From the NCBI GenBank assembly GCA_012862575.1, contig BLSF01000004.1, positions 682,001-746,000 on the forward strand: DNA of 64,000 nt, given 5' to 3'. Positions within the stretch are counted from its first letter, which is position 1. Every line of letters begins with the position of its first letter. Positions 1-10,011 of this stretch are shown here, in pieces. The DNA is from Parietichytrium sp. I65-24A. Lineage: Eukaryota > Sar > Bigyra > Thraustochytrida > Thraustochytriidae. A program made the position numbers and the translations under genes. A model generated the notes under the pieces. The model was not told the DNA's origin, did not search any database, and was given only the letters and a program-made list of their open reading frames with translations.

Positions 1-317
1 CGCGTTTCATGCAATTTACGCGACAGACTCGCGAGCTCTTCGTTCACAGACGCGTTCTCCTCGTCGTGTTTGACCCGACTCTTTTGCTCGTCTCGGAATC
101 GCTGCGCTCTCTCCATTTGCAACGCCGCGTTCAGCTGGGCGACTTGCGCTTGTAGAGCTTCAACCTCGGCATTTCCTCCCGACTTTGGAAGATACTGCCC
201 AAATTGACTGAAATCAACTTTTTTCGCGGAGGTGCTTGATCGATCATCGGAAGCTTTGCATTCCTTCTCCTCCTCCAAGCTTGCCCCCGTTCGGTCGGCG
301 GCCTCCCGGCTCTGCAT
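1..317 (-). CDS. Coiled-coil protein, N-terminal part (cut by window edge)
   Basis: An open frame on the minus strand starts at an ATG at 317 and runs without a stop to base 1, so the 3' end lies outside the window. An in-frame TGA lies about 33 bases upstream of the ATG, which fixes it as the first available start. The 105 visible residues begin MQSREAADRTGASLEEEKEC, are Ser/Lys-rich to about residue 40, and then become a charged heptad-like helix rich in Glu, Gln, Lys and Arg (for example ALQAQVAQLNAALQMERAQ), typical of a coiled coil. No enzyme motif is visible and I do not recognise a family. It is divergent from the coiled-coil gene at 970, with about 650 bases of intergenic DNA between the two starts. 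Confidence 0.6.
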   Translation of the reverse strand, partial: MQSREAADRTGASLEEEKECKASDDRSSTSAKKVDFSQFGQYLPKSGGNAEVEALQAQVAQLNAALQMERAQRFRDEQKSRVKHDEENASVNEELASLSRKLHET

Positions 318-969
318 TGTCTCTGAAAACAAAGAGCCCCTATCTCACGCACACCCGCCTGCCTCAGCGCACGCCAACCAGAGCAGTCAAATGCGAGCCG
401 AGACCCCAACACCCACCTGACGGAGCTCCTGCGAATGCCTCAATTCAACTTGCCTCGTCCTGTACCATGACACTCCTCTTGTCTCTTGCGCGCAATCTGT
501 CTCGCTATTCCCTCCATCATCTATTGCACTCACTGTCAATCAACTAATGAGTCAATAATCCATTCAATCAATCAATCAATCAATCGACCAATCAATCAAT
601 CAATCAACACACGTCACGAAATCTTGTTTCAGAAAGTTGAAAATGTGTGATCTCGACGGGACCACTTTCCACTCTTACTTTTTATATCTAATGACCTTAC
701 AGCTGTCCCCTGAACGGATCTATGCACTCCGACAGGAAGATTGGTAAACACCATACCTTATTATAAAGCACATTAGGATCAGGACTCGAGTTGGTGGTGC
801 GCGAAAGGGCACGTGTCTGTCTGTGGCTACAACGCAAGGATAGTGAGGAACGAGAGAAGCAGAGCACTTGTTCCTCCAGCCAGACCAGCCCGCAGATTCC
901 GCCTGGGCGACGCATGCAAAGGCCGAGGAGGCGCTGCGCGGAAGGGTGGGAGGGTAAAGGTTCAGATTA
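318..969. other. Divergent intergenic region with AATC microsatellite
   Basis: This is the presumed two-sided promoter region between the leftward gene at 1-317 and the rightward gene at 970. About 564-606 is a tetranucleotide AATC repeat interrupted once by a GACC-like unit. Short open frames here overlap in several frames and show no family signature. I see no recognisable promoter motif. Confidence 0.5.
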
Positions 970-3750
970 ATGGCCATGGCCAACCTCAAGCAAGGCGCGT
1001 TCCTGTCGGCGTCTCTGCAATCGGAGATTGAATGCTTGGAAGCGAGGCTGGCCGCACGGGTCGAGAATGAGACGGACGAAAAGGGAGATTCGGACGGTGG
1101 AGGTCGCAGACTTTCGGTGAGGCAGCGCACATCGATTGCGGAAACCATCGCGGTGAGAGAGTCGGAAGCCAAATGCGCGTACACTTGTCTCGCGGCTCTG
1201 GAGAAAGCCACGGTCAGGTCCGACGTGATGACGGAAGATATGGTTAAACTGTTACGAACCGTGATGGCTGTGCTTCAGCAGGCGCTTTGCAGAGAAACCA
1301 AGACTGCCGAGGGGAGGTATTTCAGAGAATATTACGCGGTTATGTCGGGGAAAAACCACCTCAAACTGTTGGAGCTTATGGCCAGCACGCGAAACCTGGA
1401 ATCGGAGGTCAGCGTCTCGCGGAACGAATATGTAAAGATGGTCCAACAGTACGCTGAGCTTGAACAAAAGCTGGAACAGGAGATTGAAGAATATCAAGAT
1501 CTTTTCGCGGAGCAGAGTGAAATGGGATCTCTTGTGCAAGGCTTGCAAGAGAGGCTGGACGCGGAGACCAGAAAGCACGAACGGCTGTTGGGACTTATCG
1601 ACGATACAGGGCGAGACCTTCACAAGGCTTCCAAAGTGCTTTATGAAGCCTCCAACAAAAAGAAGACCCTGCGATCAGACGTGAGAACCGTCGCAGAAAC
1701 GTTGGAGGAGTACAAGGCTCAGGACTTCCTCAAGGACGGCAAGGTAGAAATATGTAAGGTCATTGAGGTCCAGAATGAGATCAGTGAATTGAACGACCAG
1801 CTGCAGGCCAAGGAGGCCGCAATTCAGCTCAAGCAAGGAGCCTATGTGGAACTCCTTCGAAAAATAAGGGAGGCTGAAGTACAACTTCAAGAAGTCAAAC
1901 GCGAGATGAAAGCTGCACTCGCGGAAGAGACAAAGCTCCAGCGCAGTTTAACACCAAGGCCAAACTGGGAGATGGGTGCCAATCTTTGCCCGTGGCTTTA
2001 TACCACTGGTGACTCGGACACGGTAAAAGGGAAGAAGTATGTTTTGCACGGCCAGAAGTTGCGAAGGAGGAGCAGCGTTAATGCTTCGAGATCCAGCAGG
2101 AGAAAGAGCGTCTCCTCGTCAAGCAACAATAAACTGATCCCAGACGAGAGTACTGACGCTCAAACAAAGCGTAAGCCCTCGGTGGCCAAACCTCCCGATG
2201 AGCCTGGAAGCAGCAGAGCCGATTCTCGCTCTGAAGAGCCGAGCAAAAAGGACGGCGCCATCAGCCGCCGCGTTTCGAAAGCTGCGCGTGCTGTTAAACG
2301 ACTTCGGCCAACAAGAGAGGCGGCAGAGATGCTGGCGAAGCACATACAAGACCTGGGTCTAGATGGGATGGAAGTGTATGAGGCTCAAAGGCGCCTCCAT
2401 GAAGCTCAAACAACACTTCAAAAGGAGAAAACGAGACTGGAGAAGGCCCGAGCATATCTCCCGACGTCGGTTTTCGAAAAGGGTGTGGAAGAATCTGCTT
2501 CTGAAAAGGCTAAGAAAGCATTCGGAATTTCGGTTCGTGGCGCGATGGCAGCTCTACATATGGCCAAAACGACTCAAGCAGGGAATTCTACGGAAGTGTC
2601 TCCTCAGGGCGTAGACTGGGACATTGGTGTCGCTGTGGACAATGATAGCACGATGGAGAACCCGCAGTTCAAATTTGAGTACGAACGCAGCAAAAAGGGG
2701 GAACTTGTCGTCAACGGGAAGGGCAAAGACGCAGCGGTGCCTGCATACCTACGGCACGAGGGACAGATTGCGCTTCGCCTTATCCCAAGGAGCGATATTG
2801 TTGAGCTTGTGGGCGAGGTATGGAACTACAAGCTTTCCAAGGAGCAACAAAGCAAAACTGCCCAAGACTCGGGCAAAAGGGTTCGCGGCTTGGCGCCCGG
2901 TACACTGTCTTGCGGTGAAGCGTTTCATCAGATACTAAAAAATCGGTACGGGCTGCACAATGTGGTGTGCCGCTGGGCGTACAACATCTTCTTTTCGGTG
3001 CAGCAGTTCATGTGGGATGCCGACCTTGCACTGTTCGACAAGACACTCAAGATGCAGTGCCCCGAAGGAACCTATGTTGACCAGCAGCTCATGCTCTCCT
3101 CACTCCGTATCTTTTTGCGAAAGCTCTGCAACCTTGAGACCGGGAGCGCGCTGGGGGAGGTTTCCAAGGACTCCTTGTTTGAGTCACTCAAGATTTTCTT
3201 TCCGAGCAAGTCGGAGGCTGAGCTTGATGAACTCGAGCTTGCGGTTCATGAGGACCAGCCAATGAGCGTTGTGTTTGTAGATTTGCTTTTAGACGAAACT
3301 CAAGACCTGCGCAACGGGTTATCATTCCTCGCCATCTTGAAACGGCAGCATCTCGAAGAGATCGTGGGCGTCTTTCAGAGCTTGAAAGAACGCCTTTTCG
3401 TCGCTGCGTCCATGTACCAGGCAGAAGATAAATGCAAGCTTGAGGATCTCATCAACACCTTCAAAAAGTGCGACCTGACATTAGATCAAGAGGGTCTGAA
3501 AAACCTCTTGGCCACGTGCTTTCCGGACTCAATCAAAAGCGACGAAGACTTTCTTATGGCTTCCGCAGAGTTCAAGCTTCCCGGGTCCGCTGACCCTGGC
3601 CCGAGTTGGGTCATTATTTCAGAGGTTTTGGAAGCCCTGCGCAACGCTGCCTATAAACCTCAGAGGAATTTTGACATTTTTGCCGAGCCTGTGCTGTCGT
3701 CGCACCATCACACCGAAGCAACCAAATTCTGTTCCCCCAACGCTATGTGA
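970..3750 (+). CDS. Large coiled-coil protein with helical C-terminal domain, function unknown
   Basis: This is a 926-residue single-exon protein starting at an ATG (MAMANLKQGAFL). Residues from about 20 to 330 and 440 to 500 are long charged helices with heptad character (for example EYVKMVQQYAELEQKLEQEI). A Ser/Arg/Lys-rich linker lies between, at about 350-440. From about 650 to 910 there is a compact, hydrophobic, mainly helical domain containing NRYGLHNVVCRWAYNIFF. Near its end, CDLTLDQEGLKNLLATCF resembles a degenerate EF-hand, though the calcium-binding loop is not convincing. Such layouts occur among flagellar and cytoskeletal scaffold proteins of protists, but I do not recognise a named family and assign no function. 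The neighbouring gene at 5078 is on the same strand but more than 1.3 kb away. Confidence 0.75.
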   Translation: MAMANLKQGAFLSASLQSEIECLEARLAARVENETDEKGDSDGGGRRLSVRQRTSIAETIAVRESEAKCAYTCLAALEKATVRSDVMTEDMVKLLRTVMAVLQQALCRETKTAEGRYFREYYAVMSGKNHLKLLELMASTRNLESEVSVSRNEYVKMVQQYAELEQKLEQEIEEYQDLFAEQSEMGSLVQGLQERLDAETRKHERLLGLIDDTGRDLHKASKVLYEASNKKKTLRSDVRTVAETLEEYKAQDFLKDGKVEICKVIEVQNEISELNDQLQAKEAAIQLKQGAYVELLRKIREAEVQLQEVKREMKAALAEETKLQRSLTPRPNWEMGANLCPWLYTTGDSDTVKGKKYVLHGQKLRRRSSVNASRSSRRKSVSSSSNNKLIPDESTDAQTKRKPSVAKPPDEPGSSRADSRSEEPSKKDGAISRRVSKAARAVKRLRPTREAAEMLAKHIQDLGLDGMEVYEAQRRLHEAQTTLQKEKTRLEKARAYLPTSVFEKGVEESASEKAKKAFGISVRGAMAALHMAKTTQAGNSTEVSPQGVDWDIGVAVDNDSTMENPQFKFEYERSKKGELVVNGKGKDAAVPAYLRHEGQIALRLIPRSDIVELVGEVWNYKLSKEQQSKTAQDSGKRVRGLAPGTLSCGEAFHQILKNRYGLHNVVCRWAYNIFFSVQQFMWDADLALFDKTLKMQCPEGTYVDQQLMLSSLRIFLRKLCNLETGSALGEVSKDSLFESLKIFFPSKSEAELDELELAVHEDQPMSVVFVDLLLDETQDLRNGLSFLAILKRQHLEEIVGVFQSLKERLFVAASMYQAEDKCKLEDLINTFKKCDLTLDQEGLKNLLATCFPDSIKSDEDFLMASAEFKLPGSADPGPSWVIISEVLEALRNAAYKPQRNFDIFAEPVLSSHHHTEATKFCSPNAM

Positions 3751-5077
3751 GGTTGTGTGTTCGGTCACTAGTTTCCCAGAGCTTGCTCATTATTATGTAG
3801 GTCCACAGCAGTTCACATGTCAAAATCAAATGACTGGAGTTTTATAATATAGGCGCACAACTTTTGAAAATTAGTCAAGACCAGAAAGCGTCTTTAGTTT
3901 TATTTCTTCAGAGCTCGTTAACTTGCTCGTCATTCGAATTCGCAAATCGTCATCCTCTTCTGCAATATGCGACTCCTTCAAGAACTACTCGCACCAAGTC
4001 GATTCGTGCGTGGCAGTCAACATGCCCTTTTTCAGCCACCTCGACGTCCGAGTCTGACACAGCCTGCAGCTGCAAGTGAAACAGAAATATCTGATGCCAG
4101 TCAAAAACATAAAAACACAGAAACTGCACACTGCTCAGAAACAGCGACTTGGCGATCTCGTCCTCTCCAAGATCTTCCGAGTCGCACTTTCATTCCCAAC
4201 GCACATTCACAATAGCCCGCAAAGCGGCACGCACCGGTACAAGGTGCCGGTACTCCTGGTAGCACGCACCGGCACTACTGACACATACTGGAACTACTGG
4301 CACTGCGCGTTGTGTCATGCGCCTGCCACAGGACGCAGCAGGAATCCCAAATCCCAATCCATATAATTTATACATTTCAGAATCAAGGACTCAGAAAGAT
4401 CCTCACTGATAGATAGACAGATAGATATTCAGAATTCAGAAAATGAATATCTTCCCAATGTGGTGTGTATATTGTGTGTGTTCTGAATCAGAACAAAAAC
4501 TTCGGGATTCGGTAAAATCTTGTTTCGGCTTGCGGATACCTCACTATGGTCACTTAGGGTATCGCTTAACTCGTCCCAGAGCGCTGACAGCTTGTGGTCT
4601 ACCAATCACATAACAATTCTGGTAGTGCCATAGAAAAAGTTCGGAGCAGAAATTTACAAAAAGACTGTCCTGTAAAACGAGAAGCCGTTCTTGATACCGG
4701 ATTTTCTTTCGGAACTTGCCGGTCCTGCAAAGTCAAACTAACTTTCAACAACTTATTTAAATTGATTGAAACGGGGCAGACCGAGAGTTTGTGTTCACTG
4801 ATTCACAGTCAATCAATCAACACTGTGAAAAGTGGAATTCGCCCATAGAAAGAAAGACAAACAAAGAAGTCGGGCTTGCTTGCTAAGCAATCTCTTCCCC
4901 TCTTCATCCCTCTTCCAATTGATTCGAGACTTCCTTCGTTCGGGGACACAGCAACGTCGAACTAACTAGAGACAGCGAAACAGACGAAACAGACGAAACA
5001 GAGGGCCACGCGCTGCAGCAGCTTGCGTGCGAGGGCGGTTAGAGCATTTGAGAGTATTGGACACGGCACGGTGGGGT
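3751..5077. other. Intergenic region, no gene recognised
   Basis: About 1.3 kb holds only short, overlapping open frames without family features. A short direct repeat of GCACGCACCGG followed by T/C-AC occurs at about 4228 and 4262. A small GATA-type microsatellite (TGATAGATAGACAGATAGAT) lies near 4410. The last few hundred bases presumably contain the promoter of the gene at 5078, including ACAGACGAA tandem units at about 4977-5001. Confidence 0.45.
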
Positions 5078-6472
5078 ATGGACGAGCGACATGGGCTGGC
5101 GCACGGAGAGGCAAGCGCCGCAGAGGCGCTGGTGCAGCTGGCGCTGGTGACGAAAACGATGGCGAGGACGAAGATTTCGGGAGACAAGCTGGTCTGGGAG
5201 AGCGGGTTTGAGAAGGTCATGGCTCGGGAGGCAGAGAATGTCATGCATGGAGACAGCGTTTGCGTGGCAGTGGCATTTTGGACGGTACGGGAATGCCACA
5301 AGAGGCACGATGTAGCGGACGCCGAGTATCTGAACTTCTTCGCGCAGAGCCGCAAGCTCCACGGCGACGAACTCGTGCCTGGGCCGATGCGAGACACTCT
5401 GCTTATGTATATGCTTAGAGATGAAACGGCGGACATTACGTTCGTCAAAGACGAGCTCCTTGGGGGCGCGACTGTGTTCCACCAGCTCAATCCGCTAAAA
5501 CGCAACCTTCATGGAGAGACTGCCTTCACAATCTTCATCCGCCGGGCAACTTCTACGTCTTACTTCGAAACTTATCTTGGTGCAGCCGGGACTGGCGAGC
5601 TGCGCTTCCTCCCGCGCGACCTTGTCCTTCTCTTGGAGCGGCTTCTGGAGCTGGGCTACTTTAGCGCACTTTCCAAGCGCGAGAGAGGCGAAATTCTCTC
5701 CAAGGTTCAGAGTGCGCTGCAAAAGTGGTCGAAAACTTACCACGAGATCAGCGACTCTCAAAATATCAAGCGTCATGTTCGGGATCTGTGCTATGTTGGG
5801 GGCGAAGCTCGCTCGGAGAAAGACGCGCAAAGGAGGGCGCGCACGGCACGGGAGCTTCGAAACGCCATGATGTCCCAAGTAGGCGAACGTGATGGCAGAT
5901 ATCGAGCTCTGGTGAGTTTCATGGACTTTTTGCACCAAACGCTTGTGCAAAAGTCAGAAGCGGTCGACCGAGCCAATGTCTGCGCGAAGGCAAAGGTGGA
6001 AGTGCTCTCTAGCAGATGGCCCATGGCCTCATCTCCAGAGGTCACAATACTCCTTTTTGGACTGTGGGAAAGCACACACCTCATTCTGGAAGGGTCGGCA
6101 TACTGCGATTTTCCCACAAGCATTTCCACGCTTCAGCTCGAAGAGAGCAGTTGCACGGAGTGGTTTGTATCAGCCGCAGCACTCTTCGCTCTTTTCGCAA
6201 GTTTAGCGTTGGTAGTGCGAGCTTTCCAGCTGACCTGGCGGTTGTTTGCCTATCTCGCACTTCAGCTGTTTGCGGTGTGCCTAATGTTTGTAAATGTGAA
6301 GCTCTTGTTCTGGACAGGCAGCGAGGTGGACAGTGCTCCGAGTGTGGACTCGTTTGCGCTGCTACGTGGCCTCAGTGCTGCGGTTGATCTGGGCGTGGTG
6401 GTGCTGTGTTGCTTGTTCTTTTATGAAGATTATTATTACTTTTCTGATCTCGATCCAAAAAATGTAGATTAA
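5078..6472 (+). CDS. Unrecognised protein with three C-terminal membrane segments
   Basis: The open frame extends upstream to 5027 only by way of a GTG. The first ATG is at 5078 (MDERHGLAHGEAS), giving 464 residues. Roughly residues 1-330 are soluble, mixed helical and charged. The C-terminal 110 residues contain three strongly hydrophobic stretches: SAAALFALFASLALVVRAF, LFAYLALQLFAVCLMFVNVK and SAAVDLGVVVLCCLFFYE, predicted as membrane helices. The tail ends in an acidic and aromatic stretch (EDYYYFSDLDPKNVD). I see no catalytic motif and cannot assign a family. The gene converges on the FAD oxidoreductase gene, with about 225 bases between the two stop codons. Confidence 0.7.
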   Translation: MDERHGLAHGEASAAEALVQLALVTKTMARTKISGDKLVWESGFEKVMAREAENVMHGDSVCVAVAFWTVRECHKRHDVADAEYLNFFAQSRKLHGDELVPGPMRDTLLMYMLRDETADITFVKDELLGGATVFHQLNPLKRNLHGETAFTIFIRRATSTSYFETYLGAAGTGELRFLPRDLVLLLERLLELGYFSALSKRERGEILSKVQSALQKWSKTYHEISDSQNIKRHVRDLCYVGGEARSEKDAQRRARTARELRNAMMSQVGERDGRYRALVSFMDFLHQTLVQKSEAVDRANVCAKAKVEVLSSRWPMASSPEVTILLFGLWESTHLILEGSAYCDFPTSISTLQLEESSCTEWFVSAAALFALFASLALVVRAFQLTWRLFAYLALQLFAVCLMFVNVKLLFWTGSEVDSAPSVDSFALLRGLSAAVDLGVVVLCCLFFYEDYYYFSDLDPKNVD

Positions 6473-6697
6473 TAACATCGAAACTCTGTAAAACGAAATG
6501 TTCATGCATACAGCTGTGGAGTGTGAGAAAAAGAACCTCGTGCGCGTTTGCGCGTGACCTTGCGGCGAGGCGTGTGAATGATTGTTTGTTTTTGCGAAGT
6601 ACATTTTCGGATGGATTTTCACTAGAGTTATCAGACACTTTCAGTTAAAACAACGGGGATGGCTTTTGGGAATGGTCTGCAGACCACATCCCTCCTT

Positions 6698-8334
6698 CTA
6701 CAACTTGGCGAGCTGACTGCGAGGAATTCGCTGTGTGTCTGGGTTTGTGGAGACGCGTTTTGGGATTTGAGAGAATTCAGTGCCATCGTTCAATTTTGCG
6801 GCGATGATCTCTGCCACCCCTGATCGACATCGCGCCCCTTGACACTCGCCCATGCCAGCACGTGTTCTCCACTTCACAGAGTCCGTAGCTCTAATTGGGA
6901 AACCCGCGGCATCAATAGCAGCTTCAATTTCACTTCTCCTAATGTTTTCGCACAAGCAAATCACTTCGTCCGGGGTTCCATTCAAATGTTCTACAGTTTT
7001 AAATGTAGCACCAGAAGGAAGCGGCTTTTTGGAGTAATTCACTGGATGAAAACGGCGCGGTGCAAATGAGTCCTTGAGCGTTAGGTTTATCTGGCACTCA
7101 GTTTTCAAGATGTCTACTACACGCTTTGCGATTGCTGGCGACGAGGTTAGCCCAGGGCTTTCGATCCCCGCGACATGCACGAAACGCTTCACCTTGGGGT
7201 CCTCTGCGATGATGAAGTCTTGCACGGAGCTTCTAGCACGCAGTCCGGAGAAAGACGTAAGGACTTGCCTTGTGTCCAGATGAGGGACGGACCGCCTTGC
7301 TGCCCAGGCAACATACGCAAGCTCGTGAATGTCGGTGTCCTTGTTGATTTTGTCTTTCTGTTCGGCCGCACTAGGCCCAAGAATTAAATTGCCACGAACA
7401 GTGGGGGAGACGAGAATGCCTTTGCCCCACCTCGCGGTTGGAGTTTGGAAAATTACCGTGTTAGCCAACTCGCGTTGGGATTTCTCCAAGACAACTAAAC
7501 CGCAAGCACGGAAAAACGTCCCCTCCATTCTGTCAGTAATGATGCGCCAGAGTAATACAAAAAGTTGCAAACGAATGTCAACATACCGTACTGCCCCTTT
7601 CGGGCGGAAATAGTGTACCGCAGCTTGGCGTCCACCATCCGGGCAAGGTCGTCAGCGAAGAGGCCCGCACAATTGACAACACTTTTGCATTTGAATATTA
7701 GACCGCTCACCGTGCTCACCCTGAACTCACTTTCGCGGGTCTGCAAGCTTTGAACGTGCGCGATACTTGAGACCTGTTGTCCCACCATGAACTTGACTCC
7801 ATTCTGGAACGCGTTCTCGACGAGGCTAAAGCAATACTCATAAGGCGAAACTACACCAGCAGACGGGCAGAACAAGGCCGCTTTGACGCCAACACTACAG
7901 TGCGGCTCCAGCTTGAGGATCTCTTCGGGCCCGATAATGCGCAAGTCATCCACCCCATTCAACTCGCCGTTAATCTTGAGCTCTTCCAGCGCCTGTACCT
8001 CTTTATCAGTAAAGGCGAGGACGAGCGATCCTGTTCGCTTAAACCCAAACTCTAGCTCCCTCTCCAGTTCATCGAACATCTGATTCCCCTTTCTGCTCAT
8101 CGCACTCTTCACCGTGCCATGCTTTGCATCGTATCCGCCGTGCACAATGCCCGAGTTCGCCTTGGAGGCTCCTTGGCACACATCCGTCTCTTTCTCCAGC
8201 ACCAGCACGCGAGCGTTGTACTTTGCAAGCTCCCTAGCCACCGCCGCTCCTATCACGCCTGCGCCGACGACCAACACGTCCCAGTCCACTTCCTTCTCTC
8301 CATCATGATCTCGCTGCTTGCTCCCCATCTCCAT
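6698..8334 (-). CDS. GlpA-like FAD-dependent oxidoreductase with C-terminal [2Fe-2S] BFD domain (two exons)
   Basis: The protein is read from two exons, 8334-7587 and 7494-6698, giving 514 residues. The dinucleotide-binding motif VLVVGAGVIGAAVARELAKY and the DAO-fold motif KANSGIVHGGYDAKHGT lie at the N terminus. Splicing joins ARKGQY to VVLEKSQ, restoring the conserved DAO segment followed by TARWGKGILVSPTVRGN. The C terminus carries a BFD-type domain with Cys in CLC and in CQGARC, the usual four-cysteine [2Fe-2S] pattern. The family includes glycerol-3-phosphate and 2-hydroxyacid dehydrogenases; GlpA-like proteins with this BFD tail are known mainly from fermentative bacteria and some anaerobic protists. 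The substrate (glycerol-3-phosphate or L-2-hydroxyglutarate) cannot be settled from sequence. Start uncertain: in-frame ATGs also exist at 8379, 8448 and 8508, and a longer start could add an organelle-targeting segment. Confidence 0.88.
7495..7586 (-). other. Spliceosomal intron (92 bases) in the FAD oxidoreductase gene
   Basis: The donor is G|GTATGT with the intron starting at 7586; the acceptor is GGTTTAG ending at 7495. A branch-like TTACTGAC lies roughly 40 bases before the acceptor. Removing it (phase 1) joins the two frames so that the conserved RKGQYVVLEKSQ segment is restored, which is the main evidence. A nearer AG (CTGACAG) would give the wrong frame. Confidence 0.85.
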
Positions 8335-9099
8335 TGCGCAACTTGTACTACTACTCAATGCAACGCCTCCTGCCCCCATCTCCCACCGCGGCTCGCGAAC
8401 GTCTCGCGCGTATGTGTGTGTATTGCAATGTATTGCAGCAGTCTTCATTTGAACAATCAGAATTCCAACATTTTCCAGTTTTGGGAAAGAAAAGCAATAG
8501 CAAAGCATAGCAAAGCAGTGCTTTTCGATGCTTTGCTTCTCGGCACAACCAGCAGGAACGTTTCCAGCATGGACAACTATGGAGGGGTTGAGGGGTACTA
8601 GCGTCGAGGGCTGCGAGAGAACTCTTCCTGTCGTTCGTCGGGAGAACTTGTCCGGGGAGATCCGGGAGGGTAGAAAGAGTAGAAAGTGTGGAATTTGGAA
8701 AGTATGGAAAGAAAGTTCGATTCTAGCACATGGTTGCCTTGCTGTGGGGAGAAGCTGTGGGGAGACGCTGGACGAAGGGGCGGCCTCTCGAGAGGGACTC
8801 GGGCAGATGGAGAGGGCTCGTTGGTGAGAAGATCTTTTTCAGTTCTCTCATACGTTTGCCCGGCTGTGAGGTTTGTGCTGTGCAGAGATGGCTCGTTGAT
8901 AGCAGTGGGAAACGGCCAGCGATGGGAAAAGATCTCTGTCTGGTGGGTGGATGTATGTTTTCGGTTTACAGTATTTAGATGTTTAGAATTTAGGTCGTTC
9001 TCCCTCTCTAGTAGCTAGTGGCGAGCTGCAGTGTTTTGTATTTTACGTGTTTTCATTTTACAGATGACGAGAAGCTGTGTCGTCGTTCTTTAGTGGAGA
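8335..9099. other. Intergenic / 5' region of the FAD oxidoreductase gene
   Basis: The part next to 8334 may still be coding if an upstream ATG is used. At 8499-8508 AGCAAAGCAT and at 8528-8537 its perfect complement ATGCTTTGCT can form a hairpin; AGCAAAGCA at 8509-8517 is an alternative partner. The rest (to the 3' end of the Myb gene at 9100) has open frames with no family signature. Confidence 0.45.
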
Positions 9100-10011
9100 T
9101 TAGGAGAAGTTGGGTTCCAATTTGCTGAACCTGTGTCTCAGCTTCGCAGGATATCGTTTGTCAAAGAACTTGGCGATATTTGTCCAACAATTTTTGCCGT
9201 GTCTTCTCCGGAGCATGAGGAGCTTTGCGTCCTCATACTCGGTCCAGTCGCTTTTATTATCAGCTTTTAAGACGACCCAACGTTGGCGGCATTGCTTGTC
9301 TGATCTGCGAGGAACGGAGGTGGAAATTTCCTTCCACACCCCCCTGCCGTGAACGCCGATCTTCTCGACCGCTTGTCGAAGAAGGTCGTCCTCCCAAGTT
9401 TCCCAGTTTTGCCGTGGGGTCCGTGGTCTCGATACACTCCGCTGAACCTGGTTGCGGCTCTCGGCCGGAAGCGCAGCCACTGAGCCGTCTTTAGACTCCG
9501 TGTTCGCGCTAGAGAACGAGTTGTGCGCGTCATCCCCCAGCTCGTCGTCGCGGTCGCCGTGCTGTTGACTTAACTCATCCCGCAGAACCTCGAGGTAGTC
9601 CAAAAGAGGATCTCTGGCCGTGTCGTCCTCGAGCTGCCATTCCGAAGTATGGCTGAAAGAGGTGCTCGCCGAGTCCCCAAAAAACGAGGTTGATCCGTAC
9701 GAGGAGGCGCTTGATGTTGGCGTCTCAGAGTACGGAAAGGCGTGGGCCGGAGCGTCACTGCTGTGCCAGCACTGCGGATTCATCTGGATGGGTCTTTTGA
9801 ATTGCTCTTCATCGGTTTGAGGTGGCAGACCCTGGCGCCGTTGAAACGACATTGGCGTATGGTCATAAAACGTGCTGGCCGCGTCTCCGAAAGGCGAGGT
9901 CTGTTCGCACGAGGAGGCGTACGATGCTGGAGAGTCATTTTCCAGAGAAGTAGATGGCTCCTCATCATGGTACGTATCGATGAACAGGTTTGGCCTTCTG
10001 CTCGGCTTCAT
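9100..10011 (-). CDS. Myb/SANT transcription factor-like protein (two Myb repeats)
   Basis: This is a 303-residue, intronless frame starting at an ATG at 10011 (MKPSRRPNLFIDTYHDEEP). Two C-terminal Myb repeats occupy about residues 202-300. The first has the spaced Trp pattern (NWETWEDDLL, GVWKEIS, RQRWVVLK) and the second has DWTEYEDAKLL, CWTNIAKFF and RHRFSKL. This is the two-repeat (R2R3-like) arrangement used for DNA binding, so a nuclear regulator is likely. The N-terminal 200 residues are Ser/Thr/Asp/Glu-rich and low in complexity, as in activation regions. Residues about 151-180 are encoded by DNA nearly identical to part of the TOG gene at 15771-15887. The N-terminal coding region is duplicated just upstream (see the repeat entry), so the true start may lie further 5'. 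Confidence 0.82.
   Translation of the reverse strand: MKPSRRPNLFIDTYHDEEPSTSLENDSPASYASSCEQTSPFGDAASTFYDHTPMSFQRRQGLPPQTDEEQFKRPIQMNPQCWHSSDAPAHAFPYSETPTSSASSYGSTSFFGDSASTSFSHTSEWQLEDDTARDPLLDYLEVLRDELSQQHGDRDDELGDDAHNSFSSANTESKDGSVAALPAESRNQVQRSVSRPRTPRQNWETWEDDLLRQAVEKIGVHGRGVWKEISTSVPRRSDKQCRQRWVVLKADNKSDWTEYEDAKLLMLRRRHGKNCWTNIAKFFDKRYPAKLRHRFSKLEPNFS

Noticed and set aside
131-412. 93-codon minus-strand frame near the left edge
   Set aside because: The overlapping frame starting at 317 runs open to the window edge and encodes a coiled coil; this one has no such character.
564-606. AATC repeats as a possible CRISPR-like or regulatory array
   Set aside because: There are no spacers and the unit is only four bases; it is an ordinary microsatellite.
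7513-7570. ATG at 7528 as a separate start for the second half of the FAD oxidoreductase
   Set aside because: The two frames are halves of one conserved fold and a canonical intron joins them with the family sequence restored.
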